The notes: generated by a model not told the origin, from the sequence alone. A stretch of DNA of 64,000 nucleotides from UBA993 sp964485855 (GCA_964485855.1 CAZAKI010000004.1:1-64000); one strand, 5' to 3'; positions 25,661 through 34,051 are shown, counted from the stretch's first letter. Numbers and translations: made by a program.

Positions 25661-26506
25661 CTATGGGTTAAGCCAGACTGATGCGTTAGTAAGGCAATAC
25701 TCTCCACGTTCAGCTGTTTTCGACCGGATGATGATCTGATCATCTTTTTCCTGCCACATTTCGGTCACAATGGTTTCACCTGGATAGACATGACGAGAAA
25801 ACCGGACTTTTATCGCCTTAAATTTTTTTGGATCATTGGCGCAGTACTCCTGTAAAACCGCTCTGCCGGCAAAACCAAAGGTGCAGAGTCCATGCAAAAT
25901 CGGCCGGTCAAAACCGCCCATCGCGGCAAAGTTAGGATCGGCATGCAGTGGATTAAAATCTCCAGACAACCGATACAACAAAGCCTGCTGGCGTATAGTT
26001 TTCATCGCAACTACCTTGTCCGGTTCTCTTTCTGGTGGATCAAAACAGGGATCGGGACCGCGTTCTCCACCAAACCCCCCTTCGCCACGGATAAAAGTGC
26101 TGAAGCGGTTCTTGAAAATATCAACTCCTTTGGAGTTTTTAGTGATAACATCTATTTCCACTAAAGCTCCCTTGACCTTGTCATAAATCGCCGCGATTTT
26201 CGGATAAGAGATTAGAGTTCCTTCACTGGGTATCGGTTGGTAGAGTTCCAGATACTGTTCACCGTGCAGCAGCATTGCCAGGTTAAAATCCATCCCCTCC
26301 ATGCCCACAATACTGAATAAGGCACCAAAGGGCGGAACTACCCCATAGGTTGGAATTACCTCCAATTCACTCTCATATACAAATTTAAGCTCATCGGGTT
26401 CAGCACCGGCACCGATTCCCAAAGCATAAAGGATAACATCCTTTGTAGAATACTTATACTCTAATGAAGTTAACTCTTTTCCCACCAGATTCGGATCTAT
26501 TGGCAT
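25661..26506 (-). CDS. MaoC/MFE2-type (R)-specific enoyl-CoA hydratase
   Basis: A 281-aa double-hotdog protein like the hydratase-2 domain of peroxisomal MFE2. The N-terminal half is the degenerate hotdog that binds the acyl chain. The C-terminal half carries the hydratase-2 motif YRLSGDFNPLHADPNFA with Asp183, Asn185 and His188, followed by FDRPILHGLCTFG. It hydrates trans-2-enoyl-CoA to (3R)-hydroxyacyl-CoA. A GGGGGT sequence precedes the ATG. The SDR gene 47 nt upstream resembles the dehydrogenase domain of the same MFE2 protein, so the two probably act in sequence. Confidence 0.87.
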   Translation of the reverse strand: MPIDPNLVGKELTSLEYKYSTKDVILYALGIGAGAEPDELKFVYESELEVIPTYGVVPPFGALFSIVGMEGMDFNLAMLLHGEQYLELYQPIPSEGTLISYPKIAAIYDKVKGALVEIDVITKNSKGVDIFKNRFSTFIRGEGGFGGERGPDPCFDPPEREPDKVVAMKTIRQQALLYRLSGDFNPLHADPNFAAMGGFDRPILHGLCTFGFAGRAVLQEYCANDPKKFKAIKVRFSRHVYPGETIVTEMWQEKDDQIIIRSKTAERGEYCLTNASVWLNP

Positions 26507-26553
26507 TCAAATACCCCCTTTCATCGCTGACACATATTGATACTGCCTTCGGG

Positions 26554-27465
26554 TCAGTCCATACTCATCTTAGATAGGACAGTTCCAGCTTGTTCCATAG
26601 CTGAAGCATATTCACGTCCACCTTCAAGGTTCATAATCTGATCAAGTTTCTCAACAACCATTTCAACTGTTATTTCTTTGTTTGAATCAAAGACTACCCC
26701 GGGACCTTCGACAATAGCTGCCCGGCTGAAATATCCTCCCCCGGCACTAAACATTCTGGCAGTCTCAGTACAGTTTTCCGAACAAAGCCAGGCAACAATC
26801 GGAGCCACATATTCCGGCTTGACCTTGCCGATTACATCTTCAGGCATGACGGTAAAGGTAAGCCTGGTTCCGGCAGTCGGCACTATAGTATTAGCCTTGA
26901 TATTGTAACGGTTGCCTTCCTGGGCAACGCAGTTCATCATCCCAGCAATACCCATTTTTGCAGCACCGTAATTCACCTGACCAAAGTTACCGTATAAACC
27001 TGCAGCCGAAGCTGTGGAAACAATCCGTCCGTAGGTTTGCGCTTTCATCTGGGCAAAGGCGGCCTTGGTACAGAAAAATGTTCCATCCAAGTGAACTGAT
27101 ATAATCTTCCGGTAGTCTTCCAGTTCCATTTTCAATAAGCTCTTGTCCCTTAAAATACCGGCATTGTTAACCAAGATATCGATCCGGCCGTAATTATCGA
27201 CAGCGGTCTTGATAATTTTTTGTGCACTTTCCCATTCGGCCACACTATCATAACTGGCAAGAGCATCACCACCAGCAGCTTTAATTTCATCGACTACCTG
27301 CTGGGCCGGAGTGGTATCTGACCCACTGCCGTCAAAAGTACCTCCTAAATCGTTAACCACAACTTTGGCACCCCGCGAAGCTAGGAGTAGAGCATAAGCC
27401 TTGCCCAATCCACCACCGGCACCGGTCACTACAGCGACTTTATCGTCAAACCTGATTTCAGACAT
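26554..27465 (-). CDS. Short-chain dehydrogenase (MFE2/HSD17B4-like (3R)-hydroxyacyl-CoA dehydrogenase)
   Basis: A 303-aa SDR. It has the NAD motif VTGAGGGLGKAYA (residues 14-25), an Asp-type acceptor VVVNDLGG, NNAG at 100-103 and a catalytic Ser153, Tyr166, Lys170 set (STASAAG, VNYGAAK). The VNDLGGTFDGSG insertion and extended C-terminus are characteristic of the dehydrogenase domain of peroxisomal multifunctional enzyme 2, which oxidises (3R)-hydroxyacyl-CoA. First gene of the long operon; AAGGAGG precedes the ATG. Together with MaoC it would give an R-specific beta-oxidation route. Confidence 0.87.
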   Translation of the reverse strand: MSEIRFDDKVAVVTGAGGGLGKAYALLLASRGAKVVVNDLGGTFDGSGSDTTPAQQVVDEIKAAGGDALASYDSVAEWESAQKIIKTAVDNYGRIDILVNNAGILRDKSLLKMELEDYRKIISVHLDGTFFCTKAAFAQMKAQTYGRIVSTASAAGLYGNFGQVNYGAAKMGIAGMMNCVAQEGNRYNIKANTIVPTAGTRLTFTVMPEDVIGKVKPEYVAPIVAWLCSENCTETARMFSAGGGYFSRAAIVEGPGVVFDSNKEITVEMVVEKLDQIMNLEGGREYASAMEQAGTVLSKMSMD

Positions 27466-27522
27466 TTTTGAATAACCTCCTTGAATAGACTAGATATTTT
27501 AAGTTTATTGCTTTGAATGCGT

Positions 27523-27544
27523 TTAATCAATATTTTTAATCAAT
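27523..27544. promoter_or_regulatory. Direct repeat in the divergent regulatory gap, candidate operator
   Basis: TTAATCAAT occurs at 27523-27531 and again at 27536-27544, starts 13 bp apart, in the 196-nt AT-rich gap between the SDR operon and the MerR-TetR gene. It lies close to a minus-strand TATAAT at 27548-27543. A TATAAT for the regulator gene is at 27618-27623 on the plus strand. Binding by the adjacent regulator is inferred only from position. Confidence 0.35.
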
Positions 27545-27661
27545 TATATATTTTGATAATAAATCCTGAAGTCACAATCATTTTTCACTTAGAAATAAAG
27601 GATATATTTAACTAGCGTATAATATTCATATAAAGATCTTTCTATCCTCGGAGGATTTCGC

Positions 27662-28534
27662 ATGGAATTATCACCGGAAGAAAAAGTGATGCGCATTGGC
27701 CAACTAGCGAAAAAAACAGGAATCAGCAAGCAATTGATCCATTATTATCTACGGATGGATTACCTGCATAAACCGGTCTATAAAAAAGGAAATCAGGCCT
27801 ATTATGATCAGAGTCATCTAGAACGTCTGCGATTTTTGAAAAAATGCAATGAGGAAGCTATCCCCCTGTCCTACGCCTCAGCTATATGGGAACGTAAAAC
27901 AAAACATTCTCCGGCCCAAAAAATCAAGCGCATACCTAAAGATTATTCTGAATCAAGAACAAAAGATCAGATTATCCGTGACGCTTCCCAATTATTCTTA
28001 CAAAAAGGTTACAGCAACACTACTATTGCTGAAATTATGGAAAGAGTAGGTATTACTAAGCCATCATTTTATTATTACTATAGGAACAAAAAAGACCTTT
28101 ACTTGGCCTGCCTGGACAGCATTTTTGAAGCATTTTCAAAAAAAGCTCTTGACAGCATCAGGAAAGAAAAAACGCCGCTTGGTCGGCTAGAACAGCGTTG
28201 GAAGGCTGGCCATGGCCATTCAAAAAGAGTATTAACGTCGATCAATTTGCTAAAAGAATCATTACGCCAGGAAGATGCGGAAGAACGTTTGCGGGCAGAA
28301 GAAATTTTAAGAAAAGCATGGGTCGATCCACTAACCAGGGATCTGGAAAGAGGGATTAAAAGTGGAGTAATTCGGAACATAAACAGCGAGATCGCCAGTT
28401 TTACCCTTATTTCAATGCTCGATACATTTTCTTACCGCGAGATATTAGACAAAAAATTCGGATCCGCACTGGTGTTGGAAACTGTTTATGATCTTGTTCT
28501 ACATGGTCTACTACAAGCAAATTCAGAGGGATAG
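27662..28534 (+). CDS. MerR-TetR hybrid transcriptional regulator
   Basis: A 290-aa protein with two DNA-binding domains in series. Residues about 9-75 form a MerR-type winged helix (MRIGQLAKKTGISKQLIHYYLRMDYLHKP). Residues about 98-150 form a TetR-type domain (IIRDASQLFLQKGYSNTTIAEIMERVGITKPSFYYYYRNKKDLY), followed by a helical TetR ligand/dimer domain. The ATG has GGAGG 7 nt upstream. It diverges from the SDR operon 196 nt away, so it very likely controls that cluster, probably in response to an acyl-CoA (inference). A terminator-like stem near 28656-28675 could also end this transcript. Confidence 0.83.
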   Translation: MELSPEEKVMRIGQLAKKTGISKQLIHYYLRMDYLHKPVYKKGNQAYYDQSHLERLRFLKKCNEEAIPLSYASAIWERKTKHSPAQKIKRIPKDYSESRTKDQIIRDASQLFLQKGYSNTTIAEIMERVGITKPSFYYYYRNKKDLYLACLDSIFEAFSKKALDSIRKEKTPLGRLEQRWKAGHGHSKRVLTSINLLKESLRQEDAEERLRAEEILRKAWVDPLTRDLERGIKSGVIRNINSEIASFTLISMLDTFSYREILDKKFGSALVLETVYDLVLHGLLQANSEG

Positions 28535-28649
28535 TTTAATAAATTTTGATAGTTCATTCTTGTTTCGCCATTTTTCTTTAACCGCTTATATTTAAAACTG
28601 TCTCTAACCAGGTTCGGGTGCTTTTTTCTTAAGAACTTTCTTCAGCAAT

Positions 28650-28675
28650 AAAAAAACGGGGCTAGGAAACCCCGT
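28650..28675 (-). terminator. Intrinsic terminator of tRNA-Leu
   Basis: ACGGGG (28656-28661) pairs with CCCCGT (28670-28675) around an 8-nt loop. In minus-strand sense the stem is followed by a run of seven T, 11 nt past the CCA end of the tRNA. Bases 28535-28650 hold nothing else recognisable. Confidence 0.8.
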
Positions 28676-28685
28676 CTTATTTTGC

Positions 28686-28772
28686 TGGTGCGAGCGAGAG
28701 GACTTGAACCTCCACGGGCGTTAAGCCCACTAGGTCCTGAACCTAGCGCGTCTGCCATTCCGCCACGCTCGC
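28686..28772 (-). tRNA. tRNA-Leu (anticodon CAG)
   Basis: An 87-nt class II tRNA including an encoded CCA. Acceptor GCGAGCG pairs with CGCTCGC, the anticodon stem CTAGG/CCTAG encloses loop TTCAGGA with anticodon CAG, the long variable arm (TGGGCTTAACGCCCGT region) forms a stem, and the T arm has GGTTCAAGTCC. It reads CUG codons. Confidence 0.96.
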
Positions 28773-28849
28773 CTGTTATTCCTGCCCTGTTATTATAACT
28801 ACTCTGCAATGGCTAATCAAGTAGCTAATAAAATTTTCTTCCCTTCTAA

Positions 28850-29773
28850 TCAACACGTTACTAAAGATGGTGCCATTAACTTCAGGGCAGCTGGTTTTAT
28901 CTCAATTTTCACCGGCAGCTTGCCAATTACTTCGCCATCAATGTGAATTGGTACAGGATGATCGGCATCAATTTCAAGGCTGTTTACTTTCGTGGTGATT
29001 ACCGCTGCATTATCAAGGTGCTTTCCAACTAAAGCCTGAAAAGCCAATAGCGTAGTTTCTGAACTGTTCTGTTTGCGAATGATAATCAGATCGAGCTGAC
29101 CGTCATCAATTGAAGCATGCGGTGCGATATTAAAACCGCCTCCGTAGAAAGCTCCGTTGGCAATTGCCACAATTAAGGTATTCGGCTGTTCTATTTTCCA
29201 ATTCCGGCAGTTTATTTCTGAACAAAAATCTTCAAATACTTTGAGTTCATTAAAAAAAGCGGCTACGTAAGCAGCATAGCCTTTAATTATTTTATATTTT
29301 TGCGAAGCCAAACTGGCAACCGCTGCATCGAAACCAATCCCTACAACATTTAAAAAATAGCTGCCATTGATTAAACCCAAATCGATTAAGCGTGGTTCCC
29401 AAGAGCTTAATCCTCTGATTATTTCAGGCCATTGACCGGGAAGCGAACAGGCTCGCCTGAATCCGTTTCCGGTCCCTAGGGGCAATAAGGCAAAGATATT
29501 TTTATTAATATCGATTCCATTAACAACTTCCCGCAGGGTGCCGTCACCGCCGACTGCAACGATCAGTTCAGCACCGTCATCAACAGCTGTTTTTGCCATA
29601 TTAATCCCGTCGCCAGAATGGCGTGTAAAATATACCTTATAGTGCTGATTTAAACGGTCCAGCTCCTCAGCAATAAGCGGCCATGCCTTGCCGGCATGAC
29701 CGCCTCCGCTAGTTGGGTTGACGACAAAAGCAGTTTTATAAGGAATCTTTTTGATCGGTGCTGTTGCCTTCAT
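28850..29773 (-). CDS. Diacylglycerol/lipid kinase family protein (DagK/YegS-like)
   Basis: A 307-aa soluble lipid kinase. The nucleotide-binding motif VGGDGTLREVVNG (GGDGT at 75-79), the N-terminal NPTSGGGHAGK and LPLGTGNGFRR are all present, and the C-terminal beta domain (FYGGGFNIAPHASIDDGQLDLIII) is intact. It phosphorylates diacylglycerol or a related lipid at the membrane face, recycling it into phospholipid synthesis. It begins 18 nt after the slipin gene ends, so the order NfeD, slipin, lipid kinase may be one membrane-related transcript. Confidence 0.85.
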   Translation of the reverse strand: MKATAPIKKIPYKTAFVVNPTSGGGHAGKAWPLIAEELDRLNQHYKVYFTRHSGDGINMAKTAVDDGAELIVAVGGDGTLREVVNGIDINKNIFALLPLGTGNGFRRACSLPGQWPEIIRGLSSWEPRLIDLGLINGSYFLNVVGIGFDAAVASLASQKYKIIKGYAAYVAAFFNELKVFEDFCSEINCRNWKIEQPNTLIVAIANGAFYGGGFNIAPHASIDDGQLDLIIIRKQNSSETTLLAFQALVGKHLDNAAVITTKVNSLEIDADHPVPIHIDGEVIGKLPVKIEIKPAALKLMAPSLVTC

Positions 29774-29790
29774 TAGTTCAACTCAGGCCT

Positions 29791-30582
29791 TTATTTCTCT
29801 TTTTTATCCTGGGCGATTGATTCTCCTGATAACGGTAGCAAATGCCGCAATTCAATCGGTAGGGGGAAAGCAATCAACGAACCCTGCTGACTGGCTATTT
29901 CGGGGAGGGTGCGCAGCAGGCGTACATAAAAACCGCCTTCCTCAGTATTAAGAATCCTTGCCGCCTCGGCAATTTTACCCGCAGCCTCTTTTTCTCCTTC
30001 AGCCTGAACAATAACTGCTCTTCTTTCCCTTTCAGCAGTTGCCTGTCTGGAGATTGCCTTTTGCAGGGATTCAGGAATTCCAACGTCTTTAATTTCTACC
30101 GCGGTAACCTTAATGCCCCATGGATCGGTTGCTTCATCCAGAATGCTTTGGATCTTCATATTCAATTTATCTCTCTCTGAAAGCAGTTCATCCAGTTCAG
30201 CCTGACCGGCGACGCTGCGCAAGGTTGTCTGGGCCAATTGGGCAGTTGCCATCCGATAATCTTCGACATTGTTTACCGCACGGTTCGGATCTATTACCCG
30301 ATAGTACACAACGGCATTAACATTGGTTGTCACGTTATCCCTGGTAATCACTTCCTGGGTTGGAACATCAAGGGTGATTATCCGCAGCGAGATCCTTAAA
30401 AAGCGATCAATAATCGGAATAACGAATACCAGACCGGGACCTTTTTCACCAATTAGGCGTCCAAGCCTGAAAACAACCAGTCTTTCGTATTCCCTGACTA
30501 CTTTTATTGCCGATGTTACGAAAAAAAATAGAACAATAATAATCGGAATCAGCAAGCCACTCCTAAAAATAAAATCTGTCAT
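29791..30582 (-). CDS. SPFH/stomatin-like (slipin) membrane protein
   Basis: A 263-aa protein with one N-terminal transmembrane segment (residues about 8-27) and an SPFH domain (VREYERLVVFRLGRLIGEKGPGLVFVIPIID), followed by a helical region (QATAERERRAVIVQAEGEKEAA) that drives oligomerisation. Slipins form membrane microdomain scaffolds and are substrates or partners of NfeD proteases. The gene begins 28 nt after the NfeD stop, the usual pairing. A C-terminal GSLIAFPLPIELRHLL is also typical of bacterial slipins. Confidence 0.88.
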   Translation of the reverse strand: MTDFIFRSGLLIPIIIVLFFFVTSAIKVVREYERLVVFRLGRLIGEKGPGLVFVIPIIDRFLRISLRIITLDVPTQEVITRDNVTTNVNAVVYYRVIDPNRAVNNVEDYRMATAQLAQTTLRSVAGQAELDELLSERDKLNMKIQSILDEATDPWGIKVTAVEIKDVGIPESLQKAISRQATAERERRAVIVQAEGEKEAAGKIAEAARILNTEEGGFYVRLLRTLPEIASQQGSLIAFPLPIELRHLLPLSGESIAQDKKEK

Positions 30583-30610
30583 CTGATCATTCCTCCTTAC
30601 GAATTAATAA

Positions 30611-31975
30611 CTATTCATTTGTTTCAAAAGGCAATTTATGTTTTCCTTCAAGTGGTTTAACCCACAAAACCATATTTTCTGAACTAACCACTTCAACTTC
30701 AGCGCCAACTGCAATTTTTGCTTCGTTAACACTTTTAGCTCTCCACAGTTCACCCCTGGCCTTGATCATCCCTTCCGGATTGATCTCGCTGATTACTATC
30801 CCATTGTGCGGTGGATTAAAATAAACACTACCGCTAGTAAAGCGGCGACGGCTGTCGGCAATTCTCTGCACGACAAAAATAATGATGATCAACAAACCAA
30901 TTACCGTTCCGATTACAGTAGCCAGGAAAGCAGAGTACCAATCCCGGGCCATGAGCGGTTCAACCGGCAGCATTATCGCTCCAGCAATCATTGATATAGC
31001 GCCTCCTATACCGAGTATACCGAATCCGGCGGCAAAGATCTCGGCAATAATCAAAGCAATCCCCAACAATAGTAAAACAAAACCAGTTGTGTTTGTATCG
31101 AACAGCCCTATCCCATAAATACCCAACACAACAAGAATTAAGCCGCTTACTTCCGGTACAATTGTTCCGGGAGCGCTTAGACCAAAATAAATTCCAAGGA
31201 TCCCGATGATTAAAACGAGAAAGGCAATTTGCGGGTCGCTTAACCAGTTTTGCAGCCTCTCACCTAAATTCATATCATCTTTGAGAACCGCTGCATCTTC
31301 AGTTTTCAGTTCATAGGTACGTCCCTGTTTTTCGACCTTCAAGCCGTTTACCTTTAAAAGCAGTTCTTCGAGATCTGCTGCGAGATAATCGATAACTTCT
31401 AGTTCTAAAGCCTCACGCGAATCGAGAGTCAGGTTTTCGGTGATAAATTGTTCTGCGATACTTACCGGTCTACCTTTTTCTCTGGCAATACTGCGCAGGT
31501 GCCCTGCATAAAAGTTGATTGTTTTCTGATCAGCCGATTCCGCACCTTCAGGTGAAAAGGTTATCGGCTGTGCAGCACCTACCGTAGTACCCGGAGCCAT
31601 CAGGGCCAAATCTGCAGAGAGTAAGATGAATGCCCCCGCTGATCCGGCAATGGCACCCGAAGGTGCAACATGAACCGCTATCGGTAAAGGGGCATTGAGA
31701 AATAGTTGGTTAATCTCTAAAGTTGCATCAACTAAGCCACCCGGTGTCGACATGATCAGCACAAAGAGCTGGGCGTCGGCTTCCAGTGCCAGATCTACTT
31801 GACGCTGTAAATAGTTATTCAAACCTGCTGTTACAGTTCCTTCCATCTCAACCACATAAACTGGCTTTTCCGCTGCGATCGCATCTGGGATGGCAACCAG
31901 AAAAAAGAAAACAAATAAAGCTAAAATAATTATTAGTATGAGACTGGCATTTCTTAAGATCATTTTTATCTTCAT
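30611..31975 (-). CDS. NfeD-family membrane serine protease (full-length type)
   Basis: 454 aa from the ATG at 31975 (behind GAGGG, spacing 7); the frame is open upstream to 32038 without a better start. A signal segment (about residues 8-34) leads to a ClpP/crotonase-like protease domain with the Ser of AGSAGAFILL (about 112) and Lys of ADQKTINF (about 151), the Ser-Lys dyad of this family. Four or five membrane helices follow and a C-terminal OB fold (ARGELWRAKSVNEAKIAVGAEVEVV). It cleaves a hydrophobic segment of its partner slipin, encoded next. Confidence 0.88.
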   Translation of the reverse strand: MKIKMILRNASLILIIILALFVFFFLVAIPDAIAAEKPVYVVEMEGTVTAGLNNYLQRQVDLALEADAQLFVLIMSTPGGLVDATLEINQLFLNAPLPIAVHVAPSGAIAGSAGAFILLSADLALMAPGTTVGAAQPITFSPEGAESADQKTINFYAGHLRSIAREKGRPVSIAEQFITENLTLDSREALELEVIDYLAADLEELLLKVNGLKVEKQGRTYELKTEDAAVLKDDMNLGERLQNWLSDPQIAFLVLIIGILGIYFGLSAPGTIVPEVSGLILVVLGIYGIGLFDTNTTGFVLLLLGIALIIAEIFAAGFGILGIGGAISMIAGAIMLPVEPLMARDWYSAFLATVIGTVIGLLIIIIFVVQRIADSRRRFTSGSVYFNPPHNGIVISEINPEGMIKARGELWRAKSVNEAKIAVGAEVEVVSSENMVLWVKPLEGKHKLPFETNE

Positions 31976-32077
31976 CGGTTGTCCCTCGTATTGTTTAATT
32001 ATGATCATAATTATACTACAATTAAGAAGGCTTTTCAAATATTAGAATAATCTTTCATAAATTTACAGCTTGCACTA

Positions 32078-32122
32078 TTGACCTCCTGCTTGCGCTGCTT
32101 TATAATGTAACCATATTAGTTA
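32078..32122 (+). promoter_or_regulatory. rrf2 promoter with an overlapping palindromic operator
   Basis: TTGACC (32078-32083) and TATAAT (32101-32106) are 17 nt apart. Directly downstream is TAACCATATTAGTTA (32108-32122), an inverted repeat of TAACC with one mismatch. The same 15-bp palindrome in perfect form lies at 33974-33988 in the promoter of the zinc-ribbon/ferredoxin operon. A repressor site for the Rrf2 protein is the simplest reading. Confidence 0.65.
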
Positions 32123-32143
32123 TATTTAACGGGGCTCTGAATT

Positions 32144-32575
32144 ATGATAACCAAAAAAGCGGAATATGCCATAATTATTTTAACCGAGCTGGCCTCGCAT
32201 CCTAAAGGTACTTCGGTGACCAGCAAAGAGATTGCTAGCAATAGATCAATCCCCGTTAATTTGGTTGTTCAACTGCTTGCAGTGCTAAAAGGAGCGGGCT
32301 GGATTGCCGGTATGCGTGGTCCGTCAGGAGGAATTATCTTAACCGCTAATCCTGAAGAGATCAATTTGAGGCAGGTAATCGAAGCTGTTGACGGGCCGAT
32401 CGGCATAACCCGGTGTCTATTCAGCAGCTTACCCTGTCGTGATCAAATCAATTGCCCGTTGAGGAACATTTGGTCAGAAGCGCAACAAGCAATGTTAAAA
32501 GTGCTGCAGAATGCTACGATTAGTGATTTGACACAACAACTGTCAGCCGGTAAACCTGATCTGAAATTTCGTTAA
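32144..32575 (+). CDS. Rrf2-family transcriptional regulator with Fe-S ligand cysteines
   Basis: A 143-aa winged-helix repressor. The N-terminal Rrf2 HTH (MITKKAEYAIIILTELA; ASNRSIPVNLVVQLLAVLKGAGWI; GMRGPSGGI) is intact, and Cys91, Cys98 and Cys104 match the spacing of the [2Fe-2S] ligands of IscR (92, 98 and 104). It probably senses iron-sulfur status, redox or NO. It is not linked to an isc or suf operon here. Shared palindromes suggest that it controls itself and the zinc-ribbon/ferredoxin operon that converges on it from the right, ending 5 nt away. Confidence 0.85.
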   Translation: MITKKAEYAIIILTELASHPKGTSVTSKEIASNRSIPVNLVVQLLAVLKGAGWIAGMRGPSGGIILTANPEEINLRQVIEAVDGPIGITRCLFSSLPCRDQINCPLRNIWSEAQQAMLKVLQNATISDLTQQLSAGKPDLKFR

Positions 32576-32580
32576 GATGG

Positions 32581-33327
32581 TTAACTAGCTTTTATACGAC
32601 CATCAACGCTGATAATAACCTCCTTTAGTGGTATATCGATCTTTGCTTCTGCTAATGCGGTTTTTACCAGTCTTGATAATCCAAAGCAGCAACCTACTTC
32701 CATATGGACAAGTGTTATGCTTTTTAAATTATTGGTTTTAAAGATCTCCACTAGTTTTTTATGGTAGATATTAGGATCATCAAGTTTGGGACAGCCGATA
32801 ATCAAAGCTTTGCCTGCTAAAAATTGCCGGTGAAAATTGGCGTAAGCAAAAGGCACGCAATCAGCTGCTATAAGCAAGTCAGCCTCTTTTAGAAATCGAG
32901 ACTGGGGTGACACCAGGTGCAACTGAATCGGCCAGTGGCTTAATTCAGCTTCCATGACACTTTGCTCCTCAATTTTTACACCCGCGACTGCTTTTTCCTC
33001 ATTATGCAGATTCATTTCCAGAGCACTACTGCAGCAGCTATCACAAGTGGGCAACATCGAATCTACTGCACTTTTTTCGCGATCATCTAGATACTCTTCC
33101 ACCGCTTCTTGATCAAAAGGCTCCGCTTCCCTCTCGATTATCGCGATGGCTCCCTGGGGGCATTCACCCAAGCAATTGCCAAGGCCATCGCAATATACTT
33201 CGCTGACTAATCTGGCTTTGCCATCGATCACTTTTAGGGCTCCTTCAGCGCAAGAAGGAACACACAGACCACAACCATCGCATTTTTCTTCGTCAATCGA
33301 GATAATCTTCCGCATTATTTTCTCCAT
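32581..33327 (-). CDS. Ferredoxin-domain protein with two N-terminal 4Fe-4S sites
   Basis: A 248-aa cytoplasmic protein. The N-terminal CDGCGLCVPSC (from about residue 16) and CDGLGNCLGECP (from about 46) bind two [4Fe-4S] clusters. A Cys-rich linker CDSCC follows, then a roughly 140-residue C-terminal domain (LIAADCVPFAYANFHRQFL, LIIGCPKLDD, MEVGCCFGL) with more cysteines, a family usually annotated only as 4Fe-4S binding protein. It is the second gene after the zinc-ribbon gene (26-nt gap) and probably under Rrf2 control. A redox or reductase role is likely, but the partner is unknown. Confidence 0.78.
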   Translation of the reverse strand: MEKIMRKIISIDEEKCDGCGLCVPSCAEGALKVIDGKARLVSEVYCDGLGNCLGECPQGAIAIIEREAEPFDQEAVEEYLDDREKSAVDSMLPTCDSCCSSALEMNLHNEEKAVAGVKIEEQSVMEAELSHWPIQLHLVSPQSRFLKEADLLIAADCVPFAYANFHRQFLAGKALIIGCPKLDDPNIYHKKLVEIFKTNNLKSITLVHMEVGCCFGLSRLVKTALAEAKIDIPLKEVIISVDGRIKAS

Positions 33328-33353
33328 CGCAAATGCTCCTAACTTTTATCATT

Positions 33354-33950
33354 TTAGATACAAGATTTTTCTCCTGTTTTAATCGCTGATAGCAGTTTCA
33401 TAACAATATTTCCAGCTTCATCAGTTGTCTTGTTGTTTTCAAGCTGCCGGATCAAAGTAACAGCATCTTTGACTACCGCTTGGGGCATCGAAAGTTTATC
33501 GCCAATTGCGGCAAGATATTGTTCCGGATTATCGATTAATGACAATCGCTTCAGGGTTAGCACGAAGAAAGCAGTTAAAATTGGCGGTAAATCTACTTTT
33601 TTGGTGAGACAAAGAGAATCTGCTTCTTCGATTAGATGATTAATCTGGGTTACAACCTCAGGATAAGACTTAGCTTTTACCTTAAACTCCTCTTCTAAGG
33701 CCAACCGGATCGATTTTGTCTTCAAACCCTTGGCGCCCGGACCTAGACATTGTGCAGCATAAGAACACCACTGGGCACAGCCCATATCAAAGCGAGGATT
33801 AGCCACCCTCGTTTTACAGTTCGGGCAGCGCAACCGGATATCGGTTTTAAAAAATTCAATCATTTCTCCGCACTGTGGACACTTTTCCTCATAAACATCA
33901 TCAGCTGTCCAGTATCTCATATCCTGCCCGGGACATTTTGTTGCAAACAT
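33354..33950 (-). CDS. Cys-rich zinc-ribbon protein of unknown function
   Basis: 198 aa from the ATG at 33950 (GGCGGTG upstream; the frame extends to 34037 but would run through the promoter). The N-terminal part has two probable metal sites, KCPGQDMRYW with CPQCGEMIEF, and CPNCKTRVANPRFDMGC plus CSYAAQCLG. The rest is helical and resembles proteins that databases often label as phosphohydrolases in anaerobes, though I see no clear HD motif. First gene of the operon with the ferredoxin gene, with an Rrf2-type palindrome in its promoter. Confidence 0.7.
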   Translation of the reverse strand: MFATKCPGQDMRYWTADDVYEEKCPQCGEMIEFFKTDIRLRCPNCKTRVANPRFDMGCAQWCSYAAQCLGPGAKGLKTKSIRLALEEEFKVKAKSYPEVVTQINHLIEEADSLCLTKKVDLPPILTAFFVLTLKRLSLIDNPEQYLAAIGDKLSMPQAVVKDAVTLIRQLENNKTTDEAGNIVMKLLSAIKTGEKSCI

Positions 33951-33973
33951 GTTTAACACCGCCTTTTTATTAC

Positions 33974-34022
33974 TAACCTTATTGGTTATATTTATTATAG
34001 CGCAGTTTTTTATTAATTGCAA
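33974..34022 (-). promoter_or_regulatory. Promoter and perfect TAACC palindrome of the zinc-ribbon/ferredoxin operon
   Basis: On the minus strand TTGCAA (34022-34017) and TATAAT (33999-33994) are 17 nt apart. The perfect 15-bp inverted repeat TAACCTTATTGGTTA (33974-33988) lies 5 nt downstream of the -10, the same position as the related site at the rrf2 promoter. Confidence 0.65.
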
Positions 34023-34024
34023 AT

Positions 34025-34051
34025 AAAAAAGCGGCATATTGCCGCTTTTTT
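34025..34051. terminator. Intrinsic terminator after ndk
   Basis: AAAAAAGCGGCA pairs with TGCCGCTTTTTT around a 3-nt loop, 25 nt past the ndk stop codon. It is symmetrical, with a T run in either direction. Confidence 0.9.
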
